Of a stretch of 64,000 nucleotides of DNA, positions 8,927-18,171 are shown one piece after another (the first letter of the stretch is position 1; each line of letters begins with the position of its first letter). The translations under genes were made by a program, and so were the position numbers. The stretch is from Hominenteromicrobium sp900549945 (lineage in GTDB: Bacteria; Bacillota; Clostridia; Oscillospirales; Acutalibacteraceae). A model generated the notes under the pieces. That model had not been told where the DNA came from, ran no database searches, and worked only from the letters and a program-made list of their open reading frames with translations. The stretch spans positions 1 to 64,000 of the forward strand of contig CABRNK010000004.1 of the NCBI GenBank assembly GCA_902472305.1. The letters run 5' to 3'.

Positions 8927-10630
8927 ATGAAAGGACAGTGGTTCAAAAGGGCGGCGGGCGCTGCGCTCGCGGCGATTCTGGCGGTGAGCACCGCGGCCTG
9001 CGGGCAGACGGGAGAGACGGGCGGCACGGGCGCCTCTGCGCAGGCGAGTCAGCCGGCCGTGGAAAAACCGGCGGACCCGATGGCGAAATACGACCCGCCG
9101 ATCACGATCTCGTCCATTTTTGTGGTGGACGACACGATCAAGTACAGAGACGGGGAAAGCTACGAGGACAATGCATGGACCCGCGCCTATGAGGAGGAGC
9201 TTGGCATCCGGATCGAATACAAATGGACGGTGCCGCAGGTGCAGGCCAGCGACAAGATCAACGTCCTGATTGCGACGAACGATCTGCCGGATCTTATGAA
9301 CGTCGACATGAAGCAGCTCCAGCGGCTCGTTGACGCCAAGGAGGAGAGCATCACGCCGCTGGACTCGGTCTACGAAAGCTACGCGACCGACCTGACAAAG
9401 GAGATCCGCCCGATCGACGACATCGCGTTTAAATCGGCGAATTTCAACGGGCAGCTCATGGCCCTGCCGCACAACGCGACGACCGGCTTGGATCGCGTTC
9501 CAGTGCTGTGGATCCGGCAGGACTGGCTGGATGCGCTTGGGCTCGAAAGACCGGAGACGGTGGACGAGCTGACGGCTGTGGCGGAGGCCTTTGTGAAAAG
9601 CGATCCGGACGGAAACGGCAGGGACGACACGTTCGGCATCGGGCTGACGAAGGAGATCCTGAGCACGTTCGCCGGAGCCGACGGCCTGTTCTTTGCCTAC
9701 GGCGCGTACCCCGGAAGCTGGATCGAGGCGGAGGACGGTTCGCTCGCATACGGCTCGGTGCAGCCGGAGATGAAGGAAGCGCTTCTGAAATTGCAGGAAT
9801 TCTACCAGAATGGGCTCCTCGACCCGGAATTCGGCACAAAGGACAGCGGCAAGGTGGCGGAGTACACGAGCGCCGGGCGCATCGGCATCGAGATGGGCAT
9901 GATGTGGAACCCCTCGTGGCCGCTCAACAGCAGCAGGGACAATGACGAAAACGCGGACTGGGTGGCCTGCCCGCTCGCCAGTGCAGACGGCGAGGCTGTC
10001 GTCTCCGTCGTGGATATTCCGGTTTCAAATTACGTGGTCGTCAACAAGCGCTGCGAGCACCCCGAGGCAGTCGTGAAAATGCTCAACCTTTTCTATGAAA
10101 AGGTGTTCGGGGAAAACGCGGAGCCGCAGACCTACTGGGAGACGAGCGACGGCATTCAGGCGTTCAAGTACGCGCCGATCATGAGCGAAAAGCTGTATCA
10201 GAATCTTGATACGCATAGGGACTGCCTCGCGGCGATCGAAGCGGGAGACGCCTCCGCGCTGTCGCCGATCGAGATGTCCTACTACGAAAAGATCATGAAT
10301 GCGCGCGGCGGCAGCGTGCTCAGCGCCGACTGGTGCATGGACGCAATCTACGGCGAGGCGGGCGCGTTTACGGTTTTGGAGAAGTGCGAAGAGGAGCAGA
10401 CCTACCGCTACAACGCTTTCTACGGCGCGCCGACGGACACGATGGCGACAAAGGGTTCGAATATCGTAGCCAATGCAGGCCAGCTCAGCAAGCTGGAAAA
10501 CGAGGTGTTTACAAAAATCATCATGGGCGCCTCCATCGACACCTTCGACGCCTTTGTGGAGGACTGGAACCGCTTGGGCGGCGAGCAGATCACAGCCGAG
10601 GTGAACGAATGGGCGGCTTCGGTGCAGTGA
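8927..10630 (+). CDS. Sugar ABC transporter substrate-binding lipoprotein (567 aa)
   Basis: An extracellular solute-binding protein of the large LplA/YtcQ type (usual length 500-580 aa). The signal peptide ends in a lipobox STAAC with Cys25 lipidated, followed by a Thr/Gly/Ala linker. The periplasmic-binding-protein fold is suggested by the strand-helix pattern with VLIATNDLPDLMNVD, DWLDALGLERPETVDELTAVAEAF and the DPDGNGRDDTFG loop, a feature of this family that often binds calcium. Two permeases follow after an attenuator-like hairpin. No ATPase gene is in the operon, so a shared MsmX-type ATPase must energise it. Together with the glycosidase at 12547, the ligand is probably a plant oligosaccharide or glycoside. 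Confidence 0.9.
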   Translation: MKGQWFKRAAGAALAAILAVSTAACGQTGETGGTGASAQASQPAVEKPADPMAKYDPPITISSIFVVDDTIKYRDGESYEDNAWTRAYEEELGIRIEYKWTVPQVQASDKINVLIATNDLPDLMNVDMKQLQRLVDAKEESITPLDSVYESYATDLTKEIRPIDDIAFKSANFNGQLMALPHNATTGLDRVPVLWIRQDWLDALGLERPETVDELTAVAEAFVKSDPDGNGRDDTFGIGLTKEILSTFAGADGLFFAYGAYPGSWIEAEDGSLAYGSVQPEMKEALLKLQEFYQNGLLDPEFGTKDSGKVAEYTSAGRIGIEMGMMWNPSWPLNSSRDNDENADWVACPLASADGEAVVSVVDIPVSNYVVVNKRCEHPEAVVKMLNLFYEKVFGENAEPQTYWETSDGIQAFKYAPIMSEKLYQNLDTHRDCLAAIEAGDASALSPIEMSYYEKIMNARGGSVLSADWCMDAIYGEAGAFTVLEKCEEEQTYRYNAFYGAPTDTMATKGSNIVANAGQLSKLENEVFTKIIMGASIDTFDAFVEDWNRLGGEQITAEVNEWAASVQ

Positions 10631-10660
10631 GCACATCGGTTGAAGGCTGCCCCGCGCACG

Positions 10661-10688
10661 AAATCCGCCGCGCTTTAACGGCGGATTT
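10661..10688 (+). terminator. Intra-operon hairpin (attenuator) after the binding protein
   Basis: A perfect 10-bp stem (10661-10670 with 10679-10688, AAATCCGCCG) closing an 8-nt loop, between the binding-protein gene and the first permease gene. There is no T tract, so it more likely stabilises the upstream mRNA or acts as a partial terminator, raising binding protein over permease. Confidence 0.55.
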
Positions 10689-10715
10689 CCCACCGGGGCG
10701 GAAAGGGGCGCAATT

Positions 10716-11624
10716 ATGAAAGAACAAGGTCGGATGCGGCTGAAAAGGGAGATCCCCTTTTACCTCATGCTGCTTCCCGGTGTCGTTGTCGTATTTATTT
10801 ACAGCTACATACCGCTCGGAGGCCTCATCATGGCCTTTCAGGATTTCGATCCCACGCTCGGGATCTTCGGCTCGCCGTGGGTAGGCCTCAGCAATTTCGA
10901 CTATATCTTCTCCATGCCGGATACGGCCGGCATCATTTTCAACACGTTTTTTATCGCCGTTTTAAAGATCATCGGCGGGCTGGCTGTGCCGGTTCTCGTG
11001 GCGCTCATGCTCAACGAGGTGAGCGTCATGCCGGTGAAGCGCACCGTGCAGACGCTGATCTATCTGCCGCATTTCCTTTCATGGGTTATTCTGGCGGGCG
11101 TTTTCATCGACCTGCTCTCCCCTACGGAGGGCATCGTCAACCGATTTCTCGGCGTTTTCGGCCTTGAGCCGATCTATTTCCTCGGGGATGAAAGCTGGTT
11201 TCCGTATACGATGGTACTCACGGACGTCTGGAAGGAGTTCGGCTTCGGCACGATCATCTATCTGGCGGCGCTCACCGGCATCGACCCAACGCTGTACGAG
11301 GCGGCCGTGGTGGACGGCGCCGGCCGATTCCGGCAGACGCTGCATATCACGCTGCCCGGAATTTTGCCGACGATCGTTCTGATGACGGTGCTCGCGCTGG
11401 GCAATGTGTTGAACGCCGGCTTCGACCAGATCTACAACCTGCTGTCCCCGCAGGTCTATTCAACGGGCGACATCATCGATACCATGGTCTACCGGCTGGG
11501 CCTGCAGCAGGTGCAGTACAGCACCGCCACGGCGGTGGGCCTGTTCAAATCCGTCATATCCTTTGCGCTGATCTCGGTTTCCTACCTGCTGGCGTATAAG
11601 TTTGCGGATTACCAGATCTTTTGA
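10716..11624 (+). CDS. Sugar ABC transporter permease, LplB type (302 aa)
   Basis: An inner-membrane permease with about six hydrophobic helices. The cytoplasmic EAA loop, which docks the ATPase, is EAAVVDGAGRFRQ at about residue 196, followed by LHITLPGILP. The opening FYLMLLPGVVVVFIYSYIPL and the IMAFQDFDPTLGIFGSPWVG stretch are typical of the LplB/YteP subgroup. The start at 10716 has GAAAGGGGCG upstream. It pairs with the second permease gene 13 nt downstream. Confidence 0.92.
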   Translation: MKEQGRMRLKREIPFYLMLLPGVVVVFIYSYIPLGGLIMAFQDFDPTLGIFGSPWVGLSNFDYIFSMPDTAGIIFNTFFIAVLKIIGGLAVPVLVALMLNEVSVMPVKRTVQTLIYLPHFLSWVILAGVFIDLLSPTEGIVNRFLGVFGLEPIYFLGDESWFPYTMVLTDVWKEFGFGTIIYLAALTGIDPTLYEAAVVDGAGRFRQTLHITLPGILPTIVLMTVLALGNVLNAGFDQIYNLLSPQVYSTGDIIDTMVYRLGLQQVQYSTATAVGLFKSVISFALISVSYLLAYKFADYQIF

Positions 11625-11637
11625 GGAGGGGCGTCAA

Positions 11638-12519
11638 ATGAAGCATTTATCCCCGGGGCGCAGGGCGTTTCTGGCGGTCAATTACACGGTGCTGGTCTTT
11701 GCCGCTCTGATCTGCCTGCTGCCGCTCGTCTACGTGCTGGCGGTGTCGTTCAGCTCCAGCGCGGCGGCGATGGCAAATGCGGTCACGCTGTGGCCGGTGG
11801 ATTTCACTTTGAAATCCTACGAATACGTGGTGCGCAAGCCGGCCTTTTACCTGTCGTTTTTCGTCTCCGTCAAGCGGGTGCTGCTGGCGGTGCCGGTCAA
11901 TATGCTGCTGACCACGCTGGCGGCATACCCGCTTTCGAAGAGCCGGGCATCGTTTCGGGCGCGCAATGTGTTCACGTGGTATTTCGTGATCACCATGCTG
12001 TTCAGCGGCGGGCTGATCCCGTGGTTTCTGACGGTTTACAACACGGGGCTGCTCGACACGATCTGGGCGCTGGTGCTTCCGAGCGCGCTGCCGGTTTTCA
12101 ACATGATCATCCTGATGAACTTCTTCCGCTCGCTCCCGAAGGAGCTGGAGGAAGCGGCGCTGATCGATGGCGCGGGCCAGTGGACGATTCTCGCGAGGAT
12201 CTTTGTTCCGCTCTCTGTGCCGTCCCTCGCGACGCTGGTGCTGTTCTGCCTCGTCGCGAACTGGAACGCGTGGTTTGACGGCCTGATTTTGATGAACGAC
12301 CCGAACAACTACCCGCTGCAGAGCTATTTGCAGACCGTCGTCGTCAACCGGGACATCACGATGCTTTCCGTAAAGGACGCGGAGGCGCTCAGCGAGATCT
12401 CCGACCGCACCGTGAAGTGTGCGCAGATCTTCATCGCTATGCTGCCGATCCTCGGGTTTTACCCCCTGCTGCAAAAATATTTCACGACCGGGATGATTCT
12501 GGGCGGCGTCAAGGGTTGA
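11638..12519 (+). CDS. Sugar ABC transporter permease, YtcP/CarE type (293 aa)
   Basis: The second permease of the importer, with six predicted helices, the EAA loop EEAALIDGAGQWTILAR (about residue 171) and the C-terminal signature PLLQKYFTTGMILGGVKG that closes most YtcP-type permeases. The ATG at 11638 has GAGGAGGGG upstream, part of which overlaps the stop of the first permease. The membrane complex would be a heterodimer of this and the preceding protein. Confidence 0.92.
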   Translation: MKHLSPGRRAFLAVNYTVLVFAALICLLPLVYVLAVSFSSSAAAMANAVTLWPVDFTLKSYEYVVRKPAFYLSFFVSVKRVLLAVPVNMLLTTLAAYPLSKSRASFRARNVFTWYFVITMLFSGGLIPWFLTVYNTGLLDTIWALVLPSALPVFNMIILMNFFRSLPKELEEAALIDGAGQWTILARIFVPLSVPSLATLVLFCLVANWNAWFDGLILMNDPNNYPLQSYLQTVVVNRDITMLSVKDAEALSEISDRTVKCAQIFIAMLPILGFYPLLQKYFTTGMILGGVKG

Positions 12520-12546
12520 GCCGCCCCGCACGATAAGGAGGAGAAC

Positions 12547-14085
12547 ATGAGACAGGAAATAGAAAAATGGGGCGTATTTGAGCTGGAATTGCACCAGCCG
12601 GAGACGGAAAAATATTTTCAAAACCCCTTTTCGGAGGGCGAGCTGTGCGCCAGATTCCAAAACGGCTGTCACACGATGACGGCCGGCGGCTTTTACGACG
12701 GGGACGGCGTATGGCGGCTGCGCTTCATGCCGCAGCATACGGGGGAATACACCTTCACGGTGTATTCGAATGTTCCGGGGCTCGACGGGAAAACGGGCGG
12801 CTTTCTGTGCGTGCCGCCGGCGGCAGGCAACCACGGCCCCGTCCGCGTGCAGGGGCGGTTTCACTTCGCCTATGCGGATGGGACGCCGTTCTTCCCTATG
12901 GGAACGACGGCCTACGCTTGGACGACCAGTGTGCCGGAAACGCGCCGCAAAACGGTTGAGGCCGTCGCGGAAAATGGCTTCAACAAGCTGCGCATGGGTT
13001 TTTTCCCGAAACACCTGAAGGCGCAGAAGCTCACCGAGGTGACCATCGACATCGCGCAGGATCCGCCAGATATGCCCTTTGCGGGCCGGCCGGGCCAGCT
13101 GGATTTCACCCGCTTCAACCCGGCCTATTTCCGGCGCTTTGAGCAGGATGTGCAGGCCCTGCTGGAAAGGGGCGTTGAGGCCGACGTCATCCTCTTTCAC
13201 TTCTATGATTTCGGGCGCTGGGGGATCAATCCCGGCATGAGCACCCGGGACGATCTCCTTTATATCCGGTATATGGCTGCGCGTCTGTCGGCTTTTCGGA
13301 ATATCTGGTGGTGCATGGCGAATGAATATGACCTGCTCCTGACGCCCCTTTCCGAAAACGACCACACGGTGGACTGCCTTTCCGGCCTAAAGGAGTGGGA
13401 TACGCTCGGCAAAGCGCTGCGCAGCGCCGACCCGTACGGCCACCTCTGCGCGATCCACAACTTCACGGTGGGGAATGTGCCGCATTACGACTGGCTGACG
13501 CACATTGTGTTCCAAAATGCGAACACATACGCAGCGGTGCTGGATTTTAAGGCGAAATACCAGAAGCCGGTGATTGCCGACGAATACGGCTACGAGGGCA
13601 ATATCACGGGCAGCGTGTGGGGCGACCGCACGCCTGAGGAGACGCTCGAGTGGCATATCCGGGCCGTCATGGCAGGCGGCTATGCGACGCACGGCGAATC
13701 GTATATCGTCGGCGGGAATAACCGGGATATTTTCTGGGCGTACGGCGGCGAGATGGTCGGGCAGAGCGCGCCGCGGCTGCGATATTTTCGGGAGATCATG
13801 GAAAGCTGCCCCTTCAGCGAAATGGAACCGGAGGTCGTCATGATGAATACGAGCGGCGGGCTCTGCCTGCGCAGGGGCACAGCGCTGTTTCTGCTGTTCT
13901 TCCGGCGCGGTGTGTCCGAATTTGGCTTCCTCACGACAGACATGGCCTCCGAATACGAGATGACCGTGTACGATCTCTGGAATAAAACGGAGACAAGCGG
14001 CGGAATCGCAAGAAAGGGGACGGTGAAAGCGATGCTGCCCGACTGGTCGCTCGTCAAGCTGGCGGCGCGGGGATGCGCCGGATGA
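12547..14085 (+). CDS. DUF5060/apiosidase-like (GH140-related) intracellular glycosidase (512 aa)
   Basis: An N-terminal DUF5060 beta-sandwich (KWGVFELELHQ, GGFYDGDGVWRLRFMP, residues 1-95) precedes a TIM-barrel of the DUF4038/apiosidase-like kind, which begins at FHFAYADGTPFFPMGTTAYA and carries two acidic sites expected of a retaining glycosidase: MANEYDLL (general acid/base) and IADEYGYEG (nucleophile region). A small beta domain closes the protein. There is no signal peptide, so it acts on substrate already imported by the upstream ABC system. A paralogue with the same domain order lies at 30422. Family knowledge: GH140 apiosidases remove apiose from rhamnogalacturonan II. Activity on apiosides here is inference; other glycosidic activity is possible. 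Confidence 0.8.
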   Translation: MRQEIEKWGVFELELHQPETEKYFQNPFSEGELCARFQNGCHTMTAGGFYDGDGVWRLRFMPQHTGEYTFTVYSNVPGLDGKTGGFLCVPPAAGNHGPVRVQGRFHFAYADGTPFFPMGTTAYAWTTSVPETRRKTVEAVAENGFNKLRMGFFPKHLKAQKLTEVTIDIAQDPPDMPFAGRPGQLDFTRFNPAYFRRFEQDVQALLERGVEADVILFHFYDFGRWGINPGMSTRDDLLYIRYMAARLSAFRNIWWCMANEYDLLLTPLSENDHTVDCLSGLKEWDTLGKALRSADPYGHLCAIHNFTVGNVPHYDWLTHIVFQNANTYAAVLDFKAKYQKPVIADEYGYEGNITGSVWGDRTPEETLEWHIRAVMAGGYATHGESYIVGGNNRDIFWAYGGEMVGQSAPRLRYFREIMESCPFSEMEPEVVMMNTSGGLCLRRGTALFLLFFRRGVSEFGFLTTDMASEYEMTVYDLWNKTETSGGIARKGTVKAMLPDWSLVKLAARGCAG

Positions 14086-15044
14086 TGCAGCCGTCCGGAG
14101 GCGCGCAGATTCTCGCAAAGCTGCTGCCCGTTTTCCTCTTGATCGCGCTGGGCGCAGCGCTTCGGCGCACACGCTTCCTTTCGGAGCCCGTCGCGGAGGG
14201 AATGAAAAAGCTGGCCGTGCAGCTCACGCTGCCTGTCGTGATCTTCCGCTCTCTGCTGGAGGTCGAGTTTAAGGGTACGTACATCGCGCTGGCGGGCGCG
14301 GTTTTTCTGGCAAGCGTTCTCCTGCTCTGCGCAGGCACGGGCATCGCGAAGAGGCTGCGGTGGGAAAATCCGTATATCCCTGCTTTGTTCACCGGTTTTG
14401 AAAACGGGATGCTCGGCTATGGGGTGCTCGCCGCCGCGCTCGGGCAGGAGAATATGTACCCGATCATTTTGATGGATCTGGGGCAGACCTTCTTCTTCGC
14501 GCTGGTTTTCACGGCGTACATGCGGGTGAAGAACGGAGAGGCCGGATCGGTCTCGGTCAAAAGTATTCTCAAAGGCTTTGCGGCCAACCCATACATATGG
14601 GTGTCGCTTCTGGCGATCGCCGTGAAGGGCTGCGGGGGCACAGCACGGCTTTCGGAAAGCCCGCTTTTGCAGGGCGTGGACGAGGGGCTGCGCCTGCTCG
14701 CCGGCCTCACAACGCCGCTGATGTGCATCGCCATCGGCTATGGCCTCCAAATTCATCGAAAGACGCTGCGGCGCTGTGCGGCCGTGGTAGGCATGCGCTT
14801 TGCGCTCACGCTTTGTGCGGCGGTGCTGTTCGATGTGCTGGTCGTCAAGGGCTTGCTCCGTCTCGGCGGTATTTTTTCCGCTGCCGCGTACACCATGTTT
14901 ATGCTCCCGCCATTTTTTGTCGGGGCGCTTCTGATCCGCGGGGACGCCGCCGAGGAAAGGGCGTTTGCGCTGAACTGTATCTCGCTGCACATTCTGCTGT
15001 TTCTGGCGGTATTTTCCGCGGCGCTGGCGGTGCTGTCGGCGTAG
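14073..15044 (+). CDS. AEC-family transporter (323 aa)
   Basis: A membrane protein of the auxin-efflux-carrier (AEC) family with about ten helices in two five-helix repeats: the first contains KLAVQLTLPVVIFRSLLEVE, the second LRLLAGLTTPLMCIAIGYGL, both with the helix-breaking Pro typical of the fold. Bacterial members move organic acids. It overlaps the stop of the glycosidase gene by 13 nt; ATG 14082 is an alternative start three codons later. A role in exporting a fermentation acid or taking up an acidic product of glycan breakdown is inferred from position only. Confidence 0.85.
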   Translation: MRRMMQPSGGAQILAKLLPVFLLIALGAALRRTRFLSEPVAEGMKKLAVQLTLPVVIFRSLLEVEFKGTYIALAGAVFLASVLLLCAGTGIAKRLRWENPYIPALFTGFENGMLGYGVLAAALGQENMYPIILMDLGQTFFFALVFTAYMRVKNGEAGSVSVKSILKGFAANPYIWVSLLAIAVKGCGGTARLSESPLLQGVDEGLRLLAGLTTPLMCIAIGYGLQIHRKTLRRCAAVVGMRFALTLCAAVLFDVLVVKGLLRLGGIFSAAAYTMFMLPPFFVGALLIRGDAAEERAFALNCISLHILLFLAVFSAALAVLSA

Positions 15045-15088
15045 GGCATGCAGCGGTCAGGCTCGGGGCAGATTTCAAAAGATGAAAA

Positions 15089-15137
15089 ACACAGAACAAC
15101 AGCAGGCGGTATGAAGCTGCCTGCTGTTGTTCTGTGT
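15089..15137 (-). terminator. Strong 19-bp-stem terminator between converging genes
   Basis: A perfect 19-bp stem (15089-15107 with 15119-15137) and 11-nt loop. On the minus strand it is followed by TTTTCATCTTTT, so it mainly ends the hydrolase transcript coming from 16263. It may also stop the AEC operon from the other side. Confidence 0.75.
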
Positions 15138-15186
15138 ACGGAATACGCCGCGCATGCGGATTTTTAAGGCAGAGATGTGCGCGGCC

Positions 15187-16263
15187 TCAGGCTTTTGCCG
15201 CGGTCTGCCGTCTGCCGAATACATCCTGCAAAAATGCGTCGGCGAGCGGCAGCCAAAGCTCGAAATTCGGGAAGTTTACCGCGCCGTCCACAATGCGGAT
15301 GCCTGCCTTGCCGTGGGGCGTGCCGGCAAAGGTGTGCACCTCGACCGGCACGCCATGGGCGATTAAGTCGGGGTAGGTGGCGTGCAGGTTGTCCATTGCA
15401 TTGTCTTCGCGGCCGACGGCGAAAAAGGTGGGCGGATAGACGACGCCGGTGTAATCCACCGAGACGCCGGCGAACCGGGGGCCGTACACGCAGATGAAAG
15501 CGTCCGGCGCGCCGCAGAATGCGTCCAGCGCATCGGGCGTATAGCCGGGAAAATGATCGGCCACCTTTTTTTCGCCCGAATAGTGGAGGATGCAGGCCTC
15601 GCCGGTGACGCCGCCGTTCGAGTACCCGGCAAAGGCGATGCTGTGCGGGTCGATCCTGTACTTTTCCGCGTCGCGCCGGATGATGCGGATCGCCCTCGCG
15701 GCGTCCGCGCCGCATTCCTTTTCGCACCACGGGTTATGGTTCGGGCGGTTGTTGAGCATGAAGGCCTGATACCCCATTGCGAGAAAATCGAGGCAGTTCT
15801 GGTATCCCTCCGGCAGGGAGCAGGCGCCGTGGTCGCCGCCGGCGCAGACGACGACCGCTCCTTTCGGCTGCACGTCGTCGGGCAGGAGCAGGGCGTACAT
15901 GTGCGGCACAAAATCCGGGTCGTGATTGTAGCGGTATGCGCTGTTGTCGGTGTAATCGGTCAGCGTGGGAACCCCGCCCTGCGGCCAAAGCTCGATGCGC
16001 TGCGGCGCACCGGGCTTTTTTCGCATGCCCGCGCGCTTTTTAGAAAAGGCTGCGATCCGCTCGGCGCGCTCTGCCTCGGGGCAGCGGTAGACGGCTTCGT
16101 TCAGACGGTAGAGCTCGACGAGATCCTCCGCCGGGTAGCAGGGGGCGTCCTCGAAGATCTCCACCGCGGCGTGCTCCTCCGGTCCGAACACGGCCTTGAT
16201 GCCGCGGGCCTGCTCGAACATTTTGGTGAGAAAATCCTGCATGGCGTCGTTTTTGACTGGCAT
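15187..16263 (-). CDS. Alpha/beta hydrolase, acetyl-esterase-like (358 aa)
   Basis: A serine hydrolase of the dienelactone/BD-FAE acetyl-esterase type. The nucleophile elbow is AFAGYSNGG with Ser215, the acid is probably Asp287 in VGREDNAMD, and the base His317 in AGTPHGK; an oxyanion segment AVVVCAGGDHG precedes them. There is no signal peptide, so it works in the cytoplasm. The start at 16263 was chosen because GGAG sits 8-9 nt upstream; the frame stays open to 16323. It diverges from the large hydrolase gene at 16701, with ACTAAAA-type repeats between. A role in deacylating imported plant glycan fragments fits its neighbours but is inference. Confidence 0.82.
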   Translation of the reverse strand: MPVKNDAMQDFLTKMFEQARGIKAVFGPEEHAAVEIFEDAPCYPAEDLVELYRLNEAVYRCPEAERAERIAAFSKKRAGMRKKPGAPQRIELWPQGGVPTLTDYTDNSAYRYNHDPDFVPHMYALLLPDDVQPKGAVVVCAGGDHGACSLPEGYQNCLDFLAMGYQAFMLNNRPNHNPWCEKECGADAARAIRIIRRDAEKYRIDPHSIAFAGYSNGGVTGEACILHYSGEKKVADHFPGYTPDALDAFCGAPDAFICVYGPRFAGVSVDYTGVVYPPTFFAVGREDNAMDNLHATYPDLIAHGVPVEVHTFAGTPHGKAGIRIVDGAVNFPNFELWLPLADAFLQDVFGRRQTAAKA

Positions 16264-16395
16264 AAAATCACTCCGTTCTGCTGTTTCTTTGTGAAAATTG
16301 GGGTCTGCATACGCTGCAATCAATAGGGGGATTCAAAGGGGGATTTGAGAAATTTTAGATTATTTTAGTGCTGAAACTGCGCGCTTGTTGGCGAA

Positions 16396-16424
16396 ATAGT
16401 ACCATATAATTCTGCGTTTGTCAA
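16396..16424 (-). promoter_or_regulatory. Sigma-A promoter for the esterase gene
   Basis: On the minus strand, TTGACA (16424-16419), 17-bp spacer, TACTAT (16401-16396). The predicted start of transcription is near 16389, giving a leader of about 125 nt that contains one TTTTAGT repeat at 16363-16369. Confidence 0.7.
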
Positions 16425-16443
16425 ATTTTTAGTGAAAAGAAGG

Positions 16444-16472
16444 TTGACAAACCGCTAAAACTAAACTAAAAT
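16444..16472 (+). promoter_or_regulatory. Sigma-A promoter for the 16.7-kb hydrolase
   Basis: TTGACA at 16444-16449, 17-bp spacer, TAAAAT at 16467-16472. It is back-to-back with the minus-strand promoter, the two -35 boxes being 19 bp apart. The -10 box is itself inside an ACTAAAA repeat. The remaining leader to 16701 is about 220 nt and holds no obvious gene or riboswitch fold that I recognise. Confidence 0.75.
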
Positions 16473-16700
16473 ATTTATTTAAGTTTAGAAGATTTCAGCA
16501 AGCGCCGCGCAAAGCCGCGGTTATCCCGAAAATGCCCCGGAAGCCGCCTGCGTGTACGCACGCTGCATACAGGCGCCCGCCTGCCGCGTCTTTTGCCGTG
16601 CGGCAGGCTGCCGGACACAGGAGAGGACCGCCCCGTGCCGGGAAGGCCGGAGGGGGCGGAAAATATACCATCAAAATCATGGAGAGGAAGAGGATACGCT

Positions 16701-18158
16701 ATGATCACCGAAATGAAGAAAATTCCAATCACGGAGGAGAGCCGTCCCTTTGCCACGGCGCTGAAGGTCTGCCCGCTGGAGACGCTCGGTTACGTGGAGG
16801 AGGAGTTTTTCCAGACGGGCACGGCCAACGTCTACCGGGAGGGCGAAGGCGCCCCCGTGGCAGAGATCGCCGACGCGCCGTACACCACCCGCCTTTTGGT
16901 CCGCCGGCCGCGCGACCCGGAGAAATTCAGCGGCAACGTCGTGATTGAGATCCTAAACGCCTCGGCGATGATGGATATCGACCGCATCTGGGTCAACACA
17001 TGGCGGTATTTTACCCGGCACGGCGATATTTACATCGGCATCACCAGCAAGGGGCATGTTGTGGATGCGCTCAAGGGCTGCGACCCGGCGCGCTATGCGG
17101 CGATCAACTGGGCGAACCCGGCGCCGGAGCGCGTTCCCAGCGAGGCTGTGCGCAGCAGCCGGTTCGGCTTTTTGCCGCAGTACGAGCAGGGGCTTTTTTG
17201 GGATATGCTCATTGACCTCGCAAAGCTGCTGCGGACGGATTCGCCGCTGAACCCGATCGCGGGCTTCGGCAGGGCGTGGCTCTATCTTTCGGGGTGGTCC
17301 CAGTCGGGCGCTTATCTCTCCCGCGTCGTCAACAGTTTTGCCTATCTGCCGGAAAACTGCGGGGCGGGCCCGCTGTTCGACGGCTATCTGAATGCCGGAA
17401 GCGGCGCCTCCAACGCGCCGCTGAATGCCTACGAGCCGTTTGGCACGCCGTTCCAAAGAGGGCGGCCCGCCGCAAGCCTGCTCTGCACGAAGGAGCCGTG
17501 CATCGCGGTGAATACGGAGAGCGAAAACCGCAGCACCTTCTGGTACGGCGATTTCGACGAGCCGAGCTGCAAATTCCGCACGTGGCAGATCCCATGCTCG
17601 AGCCACGACAGCCTCTATAACCTCGTGACATACTACCGCCTCGGCTACGGCACGGAGAGCCTGCACCGCCTCGGCCGCGAGCTGGAATGGGAGGGATATC
17701 AGGGCGAGGCGCTGGACACGCCGTATTATTTCGTGTTCCATGCGGCCTTTGAGGCGCTTTACCACTGGGTGCGCGAGGGGATTCCCGCGCCGCATGCGCC
17801 GAAGATCGAGACGGAAATGACATATGCCGCCACAGACCCCACCGGCGTTCAGGCAGCGAACCGGACGGATTCATTCGGCAACGCGCTGGGCGGCATCCGC
17901 TATCCCGCGGCAGACTGCCCCACGTCGGTCTGCCAGAGCTACACCGTCCGCGAGGACGGCGGCCTCCAGCAGATGTTTGGCACGGAGTACCCGTTCCCGC
18001 CGGAGAAGCTGAAGGCGGTGTACGGCGATCTCGGCCATTACCGCGCGCTGGCGGAAAAGAGCGCCGACAACGCGGTCGCCCACGGCTGGATTTTGGCGGA
18101 CGACCGGGATGAGCTGGTCCGCATTGCGGTCGAGACGGCCGCACGCCGCGGCCTGTAA
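16701..18158 (+). CDS. Large alpha/beta hydrolase (PF20091-like, 485 aa)
   Basis: A cytoplasmic serine hydrolase of the large alpha/beta hydrolase domain family (PF20091 type). It has the nucleophile elbow YLSGWSQSGAYL (Ser200 by analogy with G-x-S-x-G/S), the strand pair GNVVIEILNASAMMDIDR, and a C-terminal region with TDSFGNALGGIRYPAADCP. There is no signal peptide. It is a close paralogue of the protein at 23149: same length, nucleophile at the same residue number, long identical blocks such as YTTR, ITSKGHVVDALK and PHAP. It stands alone behind its own promoter at 16444, whereas the paralogue is inside the long operon. Substrate unknown; an ester on a plant glycan or phenolic glycoside is the likely kind. 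Confidence 0.8.
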   Translation: MITEMKKIPITEESRPFATALKVCPLETLGYVEEEFFQTGTANVYREGEGAPVAEIADAPYTTRLLVRRPRDPEKFSGNVVIEILNASAMMDIDRIWVNTWRYFTRHGDIYIGITSKGHVVDALKGCDPARYAAINWANPAPERVPSEAVRSSRFGFLPQYEQGLFWDMLIDLAKLLRTDSPLNPIAGFGRAWLYLSGWSQSGAYLSRVVNSFAYLPENCGAGPLFDGYLNAGSGASNAPLNAYEPFGTPFQRGRPAASLLCTKEPCIAVNTESENRSTFWYGDFDEPSCKFRTWQIPCSSHDSLYNLVTYYRLGYGTESLHRLGRELEWEGYQGEALDTPYYFVFHAAFEALYHWVREGIPAPHAPKIETEMTYAATDPTGVQAANRTDSFGNALGGIRYPAADCPTSVCQSYTVREDGGLQQMFGTEYPFPPEKLKAVYGDLGHYRALAEKSADNAVAHGWILADDRDELVRIAVETAARRGL

Positions 18159-18171
18159 CCGCAGAAAACTG

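Larger units (their letters stand above)
16363..16488. promoter_or_regulatory. Candidate operator cluster (ACTAAAA repeats), divergent region
   Basis: The 7-mer TTTTAGT/ACTAAAA occurs at 16363-16369, 16427-16433 and 16465-16471, plus a near copy ACTAAAC at 16460-16466. A wide dyad CTAAAC (16461-16466) / GTTTAG (16483-16488) spans the -10 box of the plus promoter. Positions within the promoters suit repression. The same 7-mer is repeated at 19298-19581 around the LacI gene, so that LacI protein is the candidate binder. Confidence 0.5.

Noticed and set aside
11647..13365. A 572-codon minus-strand open frame opposite the second permease and glycosidase genes
   Set aside because: High GC at third codon positions of the plus-strand genes removes stops on the other strand. 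The frame has no ribosome site, no family motif and an Arg/His/Gln-rich composition typical of antisense shadows. Similar long shadows at 7184-8845, 19553-21376, 23083-24759 and 24188-25747 were rejected for the same reason.
15382..16326. Plus-strand 314-codon frame opposite the esterase gene
   Set aside because: The minus-strand reading has a complete Ser-Asp-His hydrolase pattern, ribosome site, promoter and terminator; the plus-strand frame has none.
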